DNA of 64,000 nt from Sipunculus nudus (Eukaryota; Annelida; Sipuncula; Golfingiida; Sipunculidae). Below, piece after piece: positions 1 to 12,538 of the stretch (the first letter of the stretch is position 1; every line of letters starts with the position of its first letter). The stretch covers positions 45,800,456 through 45,864,455 of the forward strand of contig CM049318.1 in NCBI GenBank assembly GCA_026874595.1. The letters run 5' to 3'. The notes under the pieces were generated by a model. That model worked only from the letters and a program-made list of their open reading frames with translations, did not search any database and was not told the origin of the DNA. Both the position numbers and the translations under genes were made by a program.

Positions 1-1942
1 GCGTGACCTAAGGTCATCTAGTCTGTTTGTCTGTTTGTCTGTGTACTCTCTACAGGCCACAATTTTGCAGCAATTGTCTTTAAACTTTTACAGCTGGTAG
101 ACAAGCAAAAGTCCTGGAGGCCTATTGTTTTGGGGCGATATAGGTCAAGGGTCAAGGTCAAGGTCATCAAAAGTATACAAAACGGTTTTTTCTTCATATC
201 TGTGTGACTATTAGTCGTATCTACTTCAACCGTAGCTCATTTTAATCGTCATTCCAAGGCCTGTCTTCTGGTGTGTAGCTGACTCAATTTGCGGTAACCA
301 TGGTAACGAATTTTCGGGGAAAAGTGCTGATATTTTTCTAACTTTGTCAATTTTAAAGGTACAGAGGTCTAGGTTTTGCATCAGGTAGCATTCAACAAGA
401 ACTAAAAGATTTTATTAAAAGTTTTGCAATATCTCGTATAATATCTCGTCAAACGAGATATTTAGAGATTTCAGTAATCTTGCCCTGGAGGTCACAGTTT
501 TGCAGGAATCTTTTTGAAACTGACATATCATAAGTCCCACACTATTATCTCAAAAACAATTTTTCATTTTTTCAATGCGGCCGCTAGGGGGCAATGTATG
601 CAAACCTCCCCAACATATCATGTTTTGTTCATATCTCCAAAAGTATAAGCCTCAATTACAAAAACTATAGCTTATTTTCTTCCTCTTAGTCTTCACCATA
701 AACTCGTTAAGTCATTTGGTCTCAATCTTGTGTCACTTTGTCAGTATGTCTGTCTGTTTGTCAGATGTCCTCAAATTCGCCTGCTTGCTGTTGCTTGCGT
801 CTCACATATTACGTTCTACAGGCCACAGTTTTGAAAGAATCCTTTTGAAACTATTACATCATATGTCTTACAGTAATATCTCGAAAGAGGTTTTTCATTT
901 TCTGGATATGGCCACTAGGGAGCGCTGCTCTCGACCCTCCACAACATACCATTTTTTAGCTATATCTCCAGAACTATAAACATCAATTACATAAACTATA
1001 GCTTATGTTCTTTCTCTGAGTCTTCTCCATAACCTGATGTAGTCATTTGGACTCAATCTTGAGTCACTTTTTCAGTGTGTCCGTCTGTTTGTCAATTGTC
1101 CTCAAATTCGCCTGCTTGCTGGTTCTTGCGTCTTATATAGAGCATTCTACAGGCCACAGTTTTGAAAGAATCCTTTTGAAACTAGTACATCTTATGTCTT
1201 ACACTAATATCTCGAAACGTATTTTTCATTTTCTCAATGTGGCCGTTAGGGAGCGCTGAACACGACCCTCCCATTTATATCATTATATTGGCCGTATCTC
1301 CAAAACTCAAAGCCTCAATTACATAAAGTATAGCTTATTTTCTTTCTCTGATTCATCTCCATAACCTGGTGTAGTCATTTGAACACAATCTTGAGTCACT
1401 TTGTCAGTGTGTCCGTCTGTTTGTCAGTTGTCATCAAATTCGCCTGCTTGCTGGTTTTTGCGTGTCACATATACCGTTGTACAGACCACAGTTTTGCAGG
1501 AATCCTTTTGAAACTTGTACAGCTGATGTCATACACTAATATCTCGAAAGATTTTTTTTTTTTTATTTTCAGGATATGGTTGTTTGGGGCGCTGCACTCG
1601 AACCACTGCAACATATCAGTGCTTGGCCTTTCCTCCAAAACTGTGAACTTTATCTGCACAAACTATAACTCATTTTGTTTCTATATATTTTCTCCATATG
1701 TTTATCTAATCATATATTATCTAAAATGTGTCATTGTGTCAGGCTGTTTTTCCGTTTGTCAGTTGTTGTCAGCTTTGTATGCTTTCATGTTATTTTGTGT
1801 GATATATATCATTCTACAGGCCCTAATTCCTCTGCATTCACTCTGAAGATCACTAATTTGATGGAAAAATGATACTTTGTATCGTTTGTCCGTCTGTTTG
1901 TCATTTCAACTTCCGGCAAGCGCTCGACCTCTGGTCGTCTAG
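1..1942 (+). mobile_element. HINE-like repeat unit, short form
   Basis: The window opens on the 3' terminus of a preceding unit (TGACC-TAA-GGTCA then CTAG at 18-21). This unit runs to the next terminus (CGACC-TCT-GGTCG, CTAG at 1939-1942). In order it holds a TCTG/TTTG tract, the phrase CTACAGGCCACAATTTTGCAG, a cluster of GGTCA half-sites near 140-165, an X-box-like site at 294-307, the hairpin motif TCTCGTCAAACGAGA near 445, and tandem ~335-bp repeats. All ORFs here are interrupted and low complexity, so I read it as non-coding. Family assignment to Helitron2/Helentron-associated elements rests on the end structure seen at 47244-48740. Confidence 0.65.
490..1870 (+). repeat. ~335-bp tandem repeats inside the short-form unit
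   Basis: About four diverged copies, recognised by the recurring phrase CCACAGTTTTG(A/C)A near 490, 820, 1150 and 1487. Each copy carries in order that phrase, 'ATATCTCGAAA', a CTCF-like GGCC(G/A)CTAGGGGGCGCTG-type box, 'CCAAAACTATAAACCTCAATTACATAAACTATAGC', and a TCTG-rich tract. The boxes in this stretch are partly decayed (near 591, 917 and 1243). Confidence 0.75.
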
Positions 1943-4900
1943 TTTGTTTGTCTGTGGGTTGTGGATGCTCTACAGGCCAAAATTTTCAAGTAATCGTTCT
2001 GTGATTTAAGGAAAAAGTATAAAATCGATAACCCTCGGTGCCTATTGACTATGGCCGTGATCGGTCAAAGGTCAAGGTCAGGGTCACCAAAAAGCCCTAA
2101 AACGACTTTTTTCTTCATATCTTCGTCAATAATAATCGCAGCCACTCAAGCCGTAGCTCATTCTATTCGCGATAAGATGGCAGCAAGCGCCACTGCAAAA
2201 TTGTTTCATTCTGCTGTTTCCATTGGTAGGCATTTTGGGGAAAAGATCCTGAAATTTGAATTTTTTTTCTAACTTTGCCATTTTCAAAGCTAGAGACGTC
2301 TGTTTTTTTTGCATTAGGTAGTATTCAATGAGGTGTTTATCATACAATAGCAAGTCTCGAAGTATCTCGTGCCATTTCTCGTCAAACGAGATCTTTCGAG
2401 ATTTCAGAAAATATGACCTGGAGGTCGCAATTTTTTAACAATGACTTTAAAAGTGATATATTTTGTGTTAATCTGTAATGTCTCGAATCTGTTTTTTCAC
2501 TTTTTGAAAAAAGCCACCTGGGGGCGTGGTACATAAAACACTGTAACATATCATTTTTCTGCCACATCTAAAAAATATTGAAACATGGCACAATTTTTAT
2601 TGTCGTATCTTAAACTAGGATCATTGGCTTATTCCTCCGCACATGTAGCTTTGGGCTGCCGTTACCATGGTTACCAAATTTTGGGGTAAAACTTGACGAT
2701 CTGAAAATATGCAGTTTTTGCCTTCTATCTTGGTATATATTTATTTTTAAAGGGTCTAATTTTTTGCATAAGGCTGCTTCCCCTTCGTTCTAAGTCATTC
2801 AATTGCAAGTCTCGTCAAATCTCGCTCCGTTTATCGCCGAGAAACGAGAAATTACGAGATTTTACAGAAATGCTTATAACTTGGTCACCTTTCTGGCTGA
2901 AGAGGAGAAGTTTTCTGCATTTAGTAGAAATTCAATAGCTCAACCGTATAAAACCGCAAATCTCAACAGATCTCGCATTATCTCCCGCCAAACGAGAATA
3001 TTCGAGAATTCGAACAAATGTCTATATCTCGGTCATTTTAATGATAGATATTCTATTTTTCTATTGTTTGAGAATGCTTTGACTAGTTTCAAGTGACATA
3101 AGTACACATCTCGTCGTATCTCGCACCATTTATCGTCAAACCAGAACATGGAACTATTCAAAGAAATGCCTATAATGCTGTCATTTTTTACACTAAAGAC
3201 ATATAGTTTTTAGCATTTGACAGCGTCTGACACTCTCAGTTACATTATGTGATTATATTGCAATTATCGTCAAATCTCGCCTCGTTTTTCATCAAATGAT
3301 GAAGATACATCCAATTGCCGTGAGCACAAGTGGCTTCAGGGTTGACCGGTAAGTGCCGGCAAGGCTATAACAGTTGCAAGTTGGCGTCCGCGGTCGTCCA
3401 TGAATCTGACAAAGCAGCATTGAATAAAGGACAAAAGCCGCTAAATGTGAAGGGAACACACCTGTGATTTTTATTGTGTCCTCTTGTGCGGCCACTTGTG
3501 TTGCCAGGAACCACTGGCAAATCTTTCAAACCAGGGACGGATCCCCGATCTTTAGTTGGGTTTGTCAAAATATGGGCGGAGACTGGTTAAGCAGTTGGAG
3601 GGCAGGAGTTAAATTTTAATTTTACATCAAATATATATAATAAAAATAAAATATCTCGAAACTTATTTTTTTCCTTTTAGAAAATAGCCGTCAGATGGCG
3701 CCGCAGCAATCGTTATTGTGCCATATCTCCAACACTATAGACAGTGTCACAACATTGATTGCAGCATGTGAAACTAGATTTAATGCGTTTATCCTCGTCG
3801 GGACTCTGCCATATTCTTCCATTACCATGGTGACCTAATATAGGTTACAATTCTTGAAATTCAAAATATGGAGATTTATTCCTATAGACGGCTTATTTTA
3901 TTCATGCTTTCCAAACTCTATGGCATAATTACATGGCCCTCACTTGGAGTTTTTCCGTCTGTCTGTCTGTTCGTCTGTCTACTCATCTGCGACTTTTGAA
4001 AATCAGCCAAACCACATAAAGATGTGTTTCTATTTCCCCAATGATAGGGGTTTCTCATTTAATCAGATCCAAATGTTCCCTGTCTGTCTGCCTTGTAACC
4101 TTGGTGCCTATTGTTTTTGGTCATGATCCGGCAAAGGTCAAGGTCAGGGTCACCAAAAAACCTAAAACGGGTTTTTTTCTGCATATCTTCGTCAATAATA
4201 AACAAAGCTTATCAAACTGTAGCTCATTCTATTCGCAACAAGATGGCGACTAGCGCCATTACAAAATTGTTAAATTTTGCTGTTTCCATTGGTAGGTATT
4301 TTGGGAAAAAAATTCAAGAAATTTGAAATTTTTTCTTACTTTGCCATTTTAAAAGCTAGAGACGTCTGGTTGTTTGCATTAGGTAGTACTTTATGAGATG
4401 TTTATCATTCAATAGAAAGTCTCATAGAATCTCGTGCCATTTCTTGACAAACGAGATCTTTCGAGATTTCATTTAATATGACCTAGAAGTCGTTATTTTA
4501 TAACAATGGCTTTGAAAGTTGTGTATTTTGTGTAATTTATAAATATCTCGATTTTTTTATCGTTTTTCGGAAATAGCCACTAGGGGGCGTGGTACTTAAG
4601 ACACTGTAACATATCATTTTCTACAATATCTAAAAAAATATCAAACATTTCACAATTTTTATTATCGTATCTTAAACTAGGATCATTTTCTCATTCCTCC
4701 GCACATGAAGCTTTGTGCTGCAGTTACCATGGTTACCTAATTTTTGGGTAAACTTGGCAATCTGAAAATATGGAGTTTTTTGCTTCTGTCTCTGTTAAAA
4801 TTTATACTACAGAGGTCTAGTGTTTTACACGAGGTAGCATTCCCTTGATTCTAAGTCATTCATTTGCAAGTCTCATGAAATCTGGCTTGATTTTCCGAAA

Positions 4901-5755
4901 AATGAGAAAATACAAGATTTCACAGAAATGCTTATAAATCGATCACGGTTTATGATAAAGAGGAGTAGTTTTCAGCATTTGGTAGCATTTCAGAAGCTGA
5001 ACCTGGCTAAACCGCAAATCTCACCACATCTCGTTTCATCTCCCGCCAAACGAGAATATTCGTGATTTCGAACAAATATCTATAGCTCGGTCATTTAAAT
5101 GCTAGAGATTTTATTTTTCTATCGTTCAAGAGTCACTTGATTAGTTTTAAGTGACAAAAGTGGATATCTCGTCATATCACGCACCATTTCTTATCAAACG
5201 AGAACATCGGACCATTCAAAGAAACCCCTATAATTCTGCTGTTTTTATACTGAAGACCCATAGTTTTCAGCAATTGATAGCATCTAACACTCTCGTTCAC
5301 ATTATGTGATTATATTGTAAATTTCTGTCACAACTTTGATTGCAGCATGTGAAACTAGATTTCATGCGTTTATGCTCTTGTTGAATGTCATATTCTTCCC
5401 TTACCATAGTGACCTAATATAGGTTACAATTCTTGAAATTCAAAATATGAAGATTTATTCGAATAGACTCTGGCTTATTTTATTCATGCTTTCAATTCTC
5501 TATGGCATGAGTACATGACCTTCACCTGGAGTTTTTTACCGTCTCTCTGTCTCTTTGTCTGTCTACTCGTCTGCGACTTGTCTATGACTTTTGAAAATCA
5601 ACATAACCACTTGAAAATATGCATCTTTTTCCCTAACAATAGGGGTTGTTCAATTGACCAGTTCCAAATGTTCCCTGCCTTTCTGCTGCTTGTTGTCTGT
5701 TAGTTTGACTTTCTTATTTCTAGTTCCGGCAAGTTCTCGACCAATGGTCGTCTAG
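1943..5755 (+). mobile_element. HINE-like repeat unit, long form (copy 1 of tandem pair)
   Basis: A 3.8-kb unit between two CTAG termini, ending CGACC-AAT-GGTCG/CTAG at 5738-5755. It contains GGTCA half-sites near 2070-2090, TCTCGTCAAACGAGA hairpins, CTCF-like boxes near 2512, 3690 and 4576, an X-box-like site at 2661-2674, and an internal cassette (about 3310-3620) that follows the phrase GCCGTGAGCACAAGTGGC. It aligns along its length with 5756-9620 at an offset of about 3.87 kb, so the two are a direct tandem duplication. No intact gene was found. Confidence 0.7.
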
Positions 5756-6382
5756 TTTGTTACTTGCCGGAATCAAAGATTTCGGCGAGTATGTTGGTCA
5801 GTTCCGTATGGTTGTTTGTCTGTTAGTTTGTGTCCGCTCTACAGGCCACAATTTTTAACCAATCGCTCTGAAACTTATGGGAAAAGTTTAGAATCGGTAA
5901 CCCTCGGAGCCTATTGTTTTTAGCCGTGATCGGTCAAAGGTCGAGGTCAGGGTCACCAAAAAGCCCTAAAACGGCTTTTTCTTCATATCTTCGTCAATAT
6001 TTATCGCAGCCACTCAAGCAGTAGCTCATTCTATTCGCGACAAGATGGCGACAAGCGCCACTGCAAAATTGTTCCATTCTGCTGTTACCATGGGTACGCA
6101 TTTGGGGGGAAAAATCATGAAATTCGAATTTTTTATTCTAACTTTGCCATTTTTAGAGCTAGAGACGTCTGGTTTTTTGCATCAGGAAGTTTTTAATCAG
6201 GTGTTTATCATAAAGTACCAAGTCTCGAAGAATCTCGTGCGATTTCTCGTCAAACGAGATTTTTCGAGATTTCATTAAATATGACCTCGAGGTCGCCATT
6301 TCTTTAACTATGGCTTTGAAAATGACATATTTTGTGTTATTTATAAATATCTCGAAATCAATTTTTCATTTTTTTGGAAATA

Positions 6383-6399
6383 GCCACCAGGGGGCGTGG
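6383..6399 (+). promoter_or_regulatory. CTCF-like core motif in repeat
   Basis: GCCACCAGGGGGCGTGG is close to the bilaterian CTCF core (CCASYAGRKGGCRS), missing only the last position. Equivalent boxes recur in most units (for example 4576-4592, 8444-8460, 10276-10293, 11682-11699). A motif match is seen; binding is inference. Confidence 0.4.
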
Positions 6400-6530
6400 T
6401 ACCTGAAACACTGTAACATATCATCTTTCTGCAATATCTAAAAAAATATTAAAACTAACACAATGTTTATTGTCTTATCTGAAACTAGGATCATTGGCTT
6501 ATTCCTGCGTACATGTAGCTTTTTGCTGCT

Positions 6531-6544
6531 GTTACCATGGTAAC
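6531..6544. promoter_or_regulatory. RFX X-box-like palindrome in repeat
   Basis: GTTACCATGGTAAC is a perfect 14-bp palindrome and fits the RFX X-box pattern GTNRCC-AT-RGYAAC. Related sites recur at the same place in other units (294-307, 2661-2674, 34625-34638, 40712-40725, 47524-47537, 54849-54862, 58003-58016). It could equally be a structural hairpin of the repeat. Confidence 0.35.
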
Positions 6545-7160
6545 CAAGTTTTGGGGTAAAACTTGACGATCTGAAAATATGCACGTTTTGGCTTCTATCT
6601 CGGTTAATATTTATGCTTCAAGGGTATAGTTTTTTTTGCATAAGGCTGCTTCCCATTGGTTCTAATTCATTCATTTGTAAGTCTCGTCAAATCTCGTTCG
6701 GTTTATCGCCAAACGAGAAATTTCGAGATTTCACAGAAATGCTTATAACTTGGTCACCTTTCTGGCTAAAGAGGAGAAGTTTTCAGCATTTTGTAGAAAT
6801 TCAATAGCTCAACGGTATCATACCGCAAATCTCGACAAATCTCGCAGTATCTCCCGCCAAACGAGAATATTCGAGATTTCGAACAAATGTCTGTATCTCG
6901 GTCATTTTAATGCTAGATATTCTATTTTTCTATTGTTTTAGAATGCTTTGGCTAGTTTTAAGTGACATAAGTACATATCTCATCGTATCTCGCACCATTT
7001 ATCGTCAAACAAGAACATTGAACCATTCAAAGAAATGCCTATAATGCTGTCATTTTTTACACTAAAGACATATAGTTTTCAGCATTTGACAGCGTCTGAC
7101 ACTCTCAGTTATATTATGTGATTATATTGCACTTCTCGTCAAATCTCTCCTCATTTTTCA

Positions 7161-7436
7161 TCAAATGATGAAAATACATCCAATTGCCGTGGGTACAAGT
7201 GGCTTCAGGGTTGATCGGTAAGTGCCGGCAAGGCTATTACAGTTGCAAGTTGACGTGCGCGGTCGTCCATGAATCTGACAAAGCCGCATTGAATAAAGGA
7301 CAAAAGCCGCTAAATGTGAAGGGAACACACCTGTGATTTTATTGTGTCCCCTTGTGCGGCCACTTGTGTTGCCAGGAACCACTGGCAAATCTTTCAAACC
7401 AGGGACGGATCCCCGATCTTTAGTTGGGTTTGTCAA
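7161..7436 (-). other. ORF-bearing internal cassette of the long-form unit (doubtful coding)
   Basis: A 91-codon minus-strand frame lies in the cassette that follows GCCGTGGGTACAAGTGGC. The same frame is present in the tandem copy (3292-3568) but is broken there by one extra T in a T-run. A third, inverted copy near 54085-54242 keeps only the C-terminal part (ending IGCIFII). No domain is recognised, there is no hydrophobic or catalytic signature, and one of three copies is frameshifted, so coding is unlikely. It may be a captured fragment of unknown origin. Confidence 0.15.
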
Positions 7437-9620
7437 AATATGGGCGGAGACTGGTTAAGCAGTTGGAGGGCAGGAGTTAAATTTTTATTTTACATCAAAT
7501 ATATATAACAAAAATAAAATATCTCGAAACTTATTTTTTTTCCTTTTAGAAAATAGCCGCCAGATGGCGCTGCAGCAATCATTGTTGTGCCATATCTCCA
7601 ACACTATAGACAGTGTCACAACATTGATTGCAGCATGTGAAACTAGATTTAATGTCTTTATCCTCGTGGGGACTCTGTCATATTCTTCCATTACCATGGT
7701 GACCTAATATAGGTTACAATTCTTGAAATTCAAAATATGGAGATTTATTCCTATAGACTGTGGCTTATTTTATTCATGCTTTCCATACTCTATGGCATGA
7801 TTACATTGCCCTCACTTAAAGTTTTTCCGTCTGTCTGTCTGTTCGTCTGTCTACTGATCTGCGATTTTTGAAAATTAGCCAAACTACAAAACGATATGTT
7901 TCTATTTCCCCCATGATAGGGGTTTCTCATTTAATCAGATCCAAATGTTCCCTGTCTGTCTGCCTAATAACCTTGGTGCCTATTGTTTTTGGTCATGATC
8001 CGTCAAAGGTCAAGGTCAGGGTCACCAAAAACCTAAAAACGGGTTTTTCCTGCATATCTTCGTCAATAATAAACAAAGCTTATCAAACTGTAGCTCATTC
8101 TATTCGCGACAATATGGCGACTAGCGCCTAACAAAATTGTTCAATTTTGCTGTTTCCATGGGTAGTTTTTTGGGGAAAAATTCAAGAAATTTGAATTTTT
8201 TCTTACTTTGCCATTTTAAAAGCTAGAGACGTCTGGTTGTTTGCATTAGGTAGTACTTTATGAGTTTTTTATCATACAATAGAAAGTCTCATAGAATCTC
8301 GTGCCATTTCTCGACAAACGAGATCTTTCGAGATTTCATTAAATATGACATAGAAGTCGTAATTTTAGAATAATGGCTTTGAAAGTGGTGTATTTTGTGT
8401 AATTTATAAATATCTCGATTTTTATTTTCATTTATCGGAAATAGCCACCAGGGGGCGTGGTACGTGAAACACTGGAACATATCATTTTCTGCAATATCTA
8501 GAAAAATATTAAACATGTCACAATTTTTATTATCGTATCTACAACTAGGATCATTGTCTTATTCTTCTGCACATGTAGCTTTGTGCTTCGGTTACCATGG
8601 TTATCAAATATCGGGGTAAAACTTGGCAATCTGAAAATTTGGAGGTTTTTTGCTTCTATTTCTGTTAAAGTAATACTACAGAGGTCTAGTGTTTTACACG
8701 AGGTAGCATTCCCTTGATTCTAAGTCATTCATTTGCAAGTCTCGTCAAATCTAGCTTGATTTTCCGAAAAATGAGAAAATACAAGATTTCACAGAATTGC
8801 TTATAAATCGATCACGGTTTATGATAAAGAGGAGTAGTTTTCAGGATTTGGTAGCATTTCAGAAGCTGAACCTGGTTAAACCGCAAATCTCACCACATCT
8901 CGTTTCATCTCTCGCCAAACGAGAATATTCGTGATTTCGAACAAATATCTATATCTCGGTCATTTAAATGCTAGAGATTTTATTTTTCTATTGTTCAAGA
9001 ATCACTTGATTAGTTTTAAGTGACAAAAGTGGATATCTCGTCATATCACGCACCATTTCTTATCAAACGAGAACATTGGACCATTCAAAGAAACCCCTAT
9101 AATTCTGTTGTTTTTATGCTGAAGACCAATAGTTTTCAGCAATTGATAGCGTCTAACACTCTCGGTCACATTATGTGATTATATTGTAAATTTCTGTCAC
9201 AACTTTGATTGCAGCATGTGAAACTAGATTTAATGCGTTTATGCTCTTGGTGAATGTTAAATTCTTCCCTTACCATAGTGACCTAATATGGGTTACAATT
9301 CTTGAAATTCAAAATATGAAGATTTATTCGAATAGACTCTGGCTTATTTTATTCATGCTTTCAATTCTCTATGGCATGAGTACATGACCTTCACCTGGAG
9401 TTTTTTACCGTCTCTCTGTCTCTTTGTCTGTCTACTCGTCTGCGACTTGTCTATGACTTTTTAAAATCAACATAACCACTTGAAAATGTGCATCTTTTCC
9501 CCCAACAATAGGGGTTGTTCAATTGACCAGTTCCAAATGTTCCCTGCCTTTCTGCTGCTTGTTGTCTGTTTAACTTTCTTATTTCTAGTTCCGGCAAGTT
9601 CTCGACCTATGGTCGTCTAG

Positions 9621-11087
9621 TCTGTTTGTTGGTCAGTTGATCAGTCGCGGATGTCTGTTTGTTGCTTGCCGGAATCTTCGATTTCGGCAAGCAGGTTGGT
9701 CCGTCGCGGATGTCTGTTTGTCTGTCTGTCTGTCTGTGTACTCTCTACAGGCCACAATTTTCCAGCAATTGCCTTCAAACTTATACAGCTGGTAGACAAG
9801 CAAAAGTCCGGGAGGCCTATTGTTTTTGGGCATTATAGGTCAAATGTCAAGGTCAAGGTCATCAAAAGTATAGAAAACGGTTTTTTGTTCATATCTGTGT
9901 TAATATTGGTCGTATCTACTTCAACCGTAGCTCATTTTAATCGTCATTTCAGGGCCTGTCTTCTGGTGTGTAGCTGACTCAATTTGCTGTAACCATGGTA
10001 ACGCATTTTTGGGGTAAAGTGCTGATATTTTTCTAAATTAATCAGTTTTAAAGCTACAGAGGTCTAGTTTTTTTGTTTCAGGTAGCATTAACCTAGTACT
10101 ACAAGATTCTATTAAGAGTCTCGCAATATCTCGTATAATATCTCGTCAAACGAGATATTTCGAGATTTCAGTAATCTTGACCTGGAGGCCACAGTTTTGC
10201 AGGAATCTTTTTGAAACTGACATATCGTAAGTCCTACACTATTATCTCGAAATCAATTTTTCATTTTTTGAATTCGGCCGCTAGGGGGCGCTGGGTGCAA
10301 ACCTCTCCAAAATTATAAGCCTCAATTACAAAAACTATAGTTTATTTTTTTCCTCTATGTCTTCTTCATGAACTCGTTTAGTCATCTGGTCTCAATCTTG
10401 TGTCACTTTGTCTGTGTGTCCGTCTGTTTCTCAGTTGTCCTCAAATCCGCTTGCTTGCCGGTTCTTGCGTCTCACATATAGCATTCTACAGGCCACAGTT
10501 TTGAAAGAATCTTTTTAAAACTATTACATCTTATGTCTTACACTAATATCTCGAAACGAATTTTTCATTTTCCAGAATTGGCCGCTAGGGGGCGGTGTAC
10601 TCAAACTTGCACAACATATCATTTTTTTGGCCATATCTCCAAAACTATTAATCTCATTTACATAAACTATAGCTTATTATCTTCCTCTGAGGTTTATCCA
10701 TAACCTGATTAAGTCATCTGTTCTTAATCTTGGGTCAGTTTGTCAGTATGTTGGTCTGTTTTTCAGTTGTCCTTAATTTCGCCTGCTTCCTGGTTCTTGC
10801 GTCTCACATTAACTATTCTGCTAGCCACAGTTTTGCAGGAATCGCTTTGTAACTTACACTTATCATATTTCGTAACGATATCTGGAAGGCCAATGTTTAT
10901 TATTCAAATAAGTCAAAGGTCAAGGTCAAGGTGATCTAAACATATCAAAACTTTTTTTCTTCAGAACTTTGTTAATATTGGTCCTATCTTTACAAACTAT
11001 GGATCATTTTCTTTCACTTTGACATTGCTCGTTCATCTGACTAACTTTACGTCATTTCCGGCAAGCGTGTGACCTCAGGTCATCTAG
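9621..11087 (+). mobile_element. HINE-like repeat unit, short form (copy 1 of 1.4-kb tandem pair)
   Basis: Unit ending TGACC-TCA-GGTCA/CTAG at 11070-11087. It starts with a 5'-end module at 9662 (TTGCTTGCCGGAATC, TTC, GATTTCGGCAAGCA, a bulged 14-bp hairpin) and a TCTG tract. Internal parts include GGTCA half-sites near 9838-9862, an X-box-like site near 9992, and CTCF-like boxes at 10276-10293 and near 10578. About 1 kb of it is nearly identical to the next unit. Confidence 0.7.
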
Positions 11088-11089
11088 TT

Positions 11090-11120
<31 letters not shown>

Positions 11121-12512
11121 GAACTCTCTACAGGCTACAATTTTGTAGCAATTGCTTTCAAACTTACACAAATGGTAGACAAGCAAAAGTCCTGGAGGCC
11201 TATTGTTTTTGGGCGAAATAGGTCAAAGGTCAAGGTCAAGGTCATCAAAACTTCTCAAAACGGTTTTTTATTCATATCTTTGTTACTATTAGTCGCATCT
11301 TCTTCAACAATAGCTCATTTTAATCGTCATTCCAAGGCCTGACATCTGGTGTGTAGCTGACTCAAATTTGCCGTAACCATAGTTACAAATTTTGGGGGAA
11401 AAGTCATGATATTCGAAAATAAGGGGTCTTATTTTTCTAACATTGTCAGTTTTAAAGCTAGAGATATCTATTTTTTTTTGCTTCAGGTAGCATTAACCTA
11501 GTACTACAAGATTCTATTAAGAGTCTCGCAATATCTCGTATAATATCTCGTCAAACGAGATATTTCGAGATTTCAGTAATCTTGACCTGGAGGCCACAGT
11601 TTTGCAGGAATCTTTTTGAAACTGACATATCGTAAGTCCTAAACTGTTATCTCGAAAACAATTTTTCATTTTTTTTAATTCGGCCGCTAGGGGGCGCTGG
11701 GTGCAAACCTCTCCAACATATCATGTTTTGGCAATATCTCCAAAATTATAAGCCTCAATTACAAAAACTATAGTTTATTTTTTTCCTCTATGTCTTCTTC
11801 ATGAACTCGTTTAGTCATCTGGTCTCAATCTTGTGTCACTTTGTCTGTGTGTCCGTCTGTTTCTCAGTTGTCCTCAAATCCGCTTGCTTGCCGGTTCTTG
11901 CGTCTCACATATAGCATTCTACAGGCCACAGTTTTGAAAGAATCTTTTTAAAACTATTACATCTTATGTCTTACACTAATATCTCGAAACCAATTTTTCA
12001 TTTTCCAGAATTGGCCGCTAGGGGGCGGTGCACTCAAACTTGCACAACATATCATTTTTTTGGCCATATCTCCAAAACTATAAACCTCATTTACATAAAC
12101 TATAGCTTCCTCTGAGGTTTCTCGATATCATGATTAAGTCATCTGGTCTCAATCTTGGGTTAGTTTGTCAGTATGTTTGTCTGTTTTCAGTTGTCCTTAA
12201 TTTCGCCTGCTTCCTGGTTCTTGCGTCTCACATTTACTTTTCTGCTAGCCACAGTTTTGCAGGAATCGCTTTGTAACTTACACTTATCATATTTATTAAC
12301 GATATCTGGAAGGCCAATGTTTATTATTCAAATAAGTCAAAGGTCAAGGTCAAGGTGATCAAAACATATCAAAATCTTATTTTCTTCAGAACTTTGTTAA
12401 TATTGGTCCCATCTTTACAGACTATGGCTTATTTTCTTTCACTTTGACATTGCTCATTCATCTGACTAACATTACGTCATTTCCGGCAAGCGCGTGACCT
12501 CTGGTCATCTAG
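11088..12512 (+). mobile_element. HINE-like repeat unit, short form (copy 2 of 1.4-kb tandem pair)
   Basis: Direct tandem copy of the previous unit at an offset of about 1.42 kb, ending TGACC-TCT-GGTCA/CTAG at 12495-12512. It lacks the 5' hairpin module: CTAG of the preceding unit runs straight into TTTGTTTGTCTG. CTCF-like boxes lie at 11682-11699 and near 12015. After CTAG the sequence changes to T- and G-runs and unrelated DNA, so this is the right edge of the first repeat block. Confidence 0.7.
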
Positions 12513-12538
12513 TTTTTTTTGGGGGGCGGGGGGGGAGT

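Larger units (their letters stand above)
5756..9620 (+). mobile_element. HINE-like repeat unit, long form (copy 2 of tandem pair)
   Basis: Second copy of the 3.87-kb unit, ending CGACC-TAT-GGTCG/CTAG at 9603-9620. It differs from copy 1 by an extra ~60-bp 5'-end module at 5760-5820 (TTACTTGCCGGAATC, spacer, GATTTCGGCGAGT) and by scattered substitutions and short indels. It carries a perfect X-box palindrome at 6531-6544 and strong CTCF-like boxes at 6383-6399 and 8444-8460. Confidence 0.7.

Noticed and set aside
1-20. Estrogen-receptor-type element at the hairpin (TGACC-N3-GGTCA)
   Set aside because: The half-sites are everted rather than inverted as in the classical element, and the C-G subfamily destroys the half-site while keeping the stem.
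716-1846. Frames rich in SVCLSVCLS and similar
   Set aside because: They come from TCTG/TTTG tracts and 335-bp repeats, recur in many places with stops, and have no domain.
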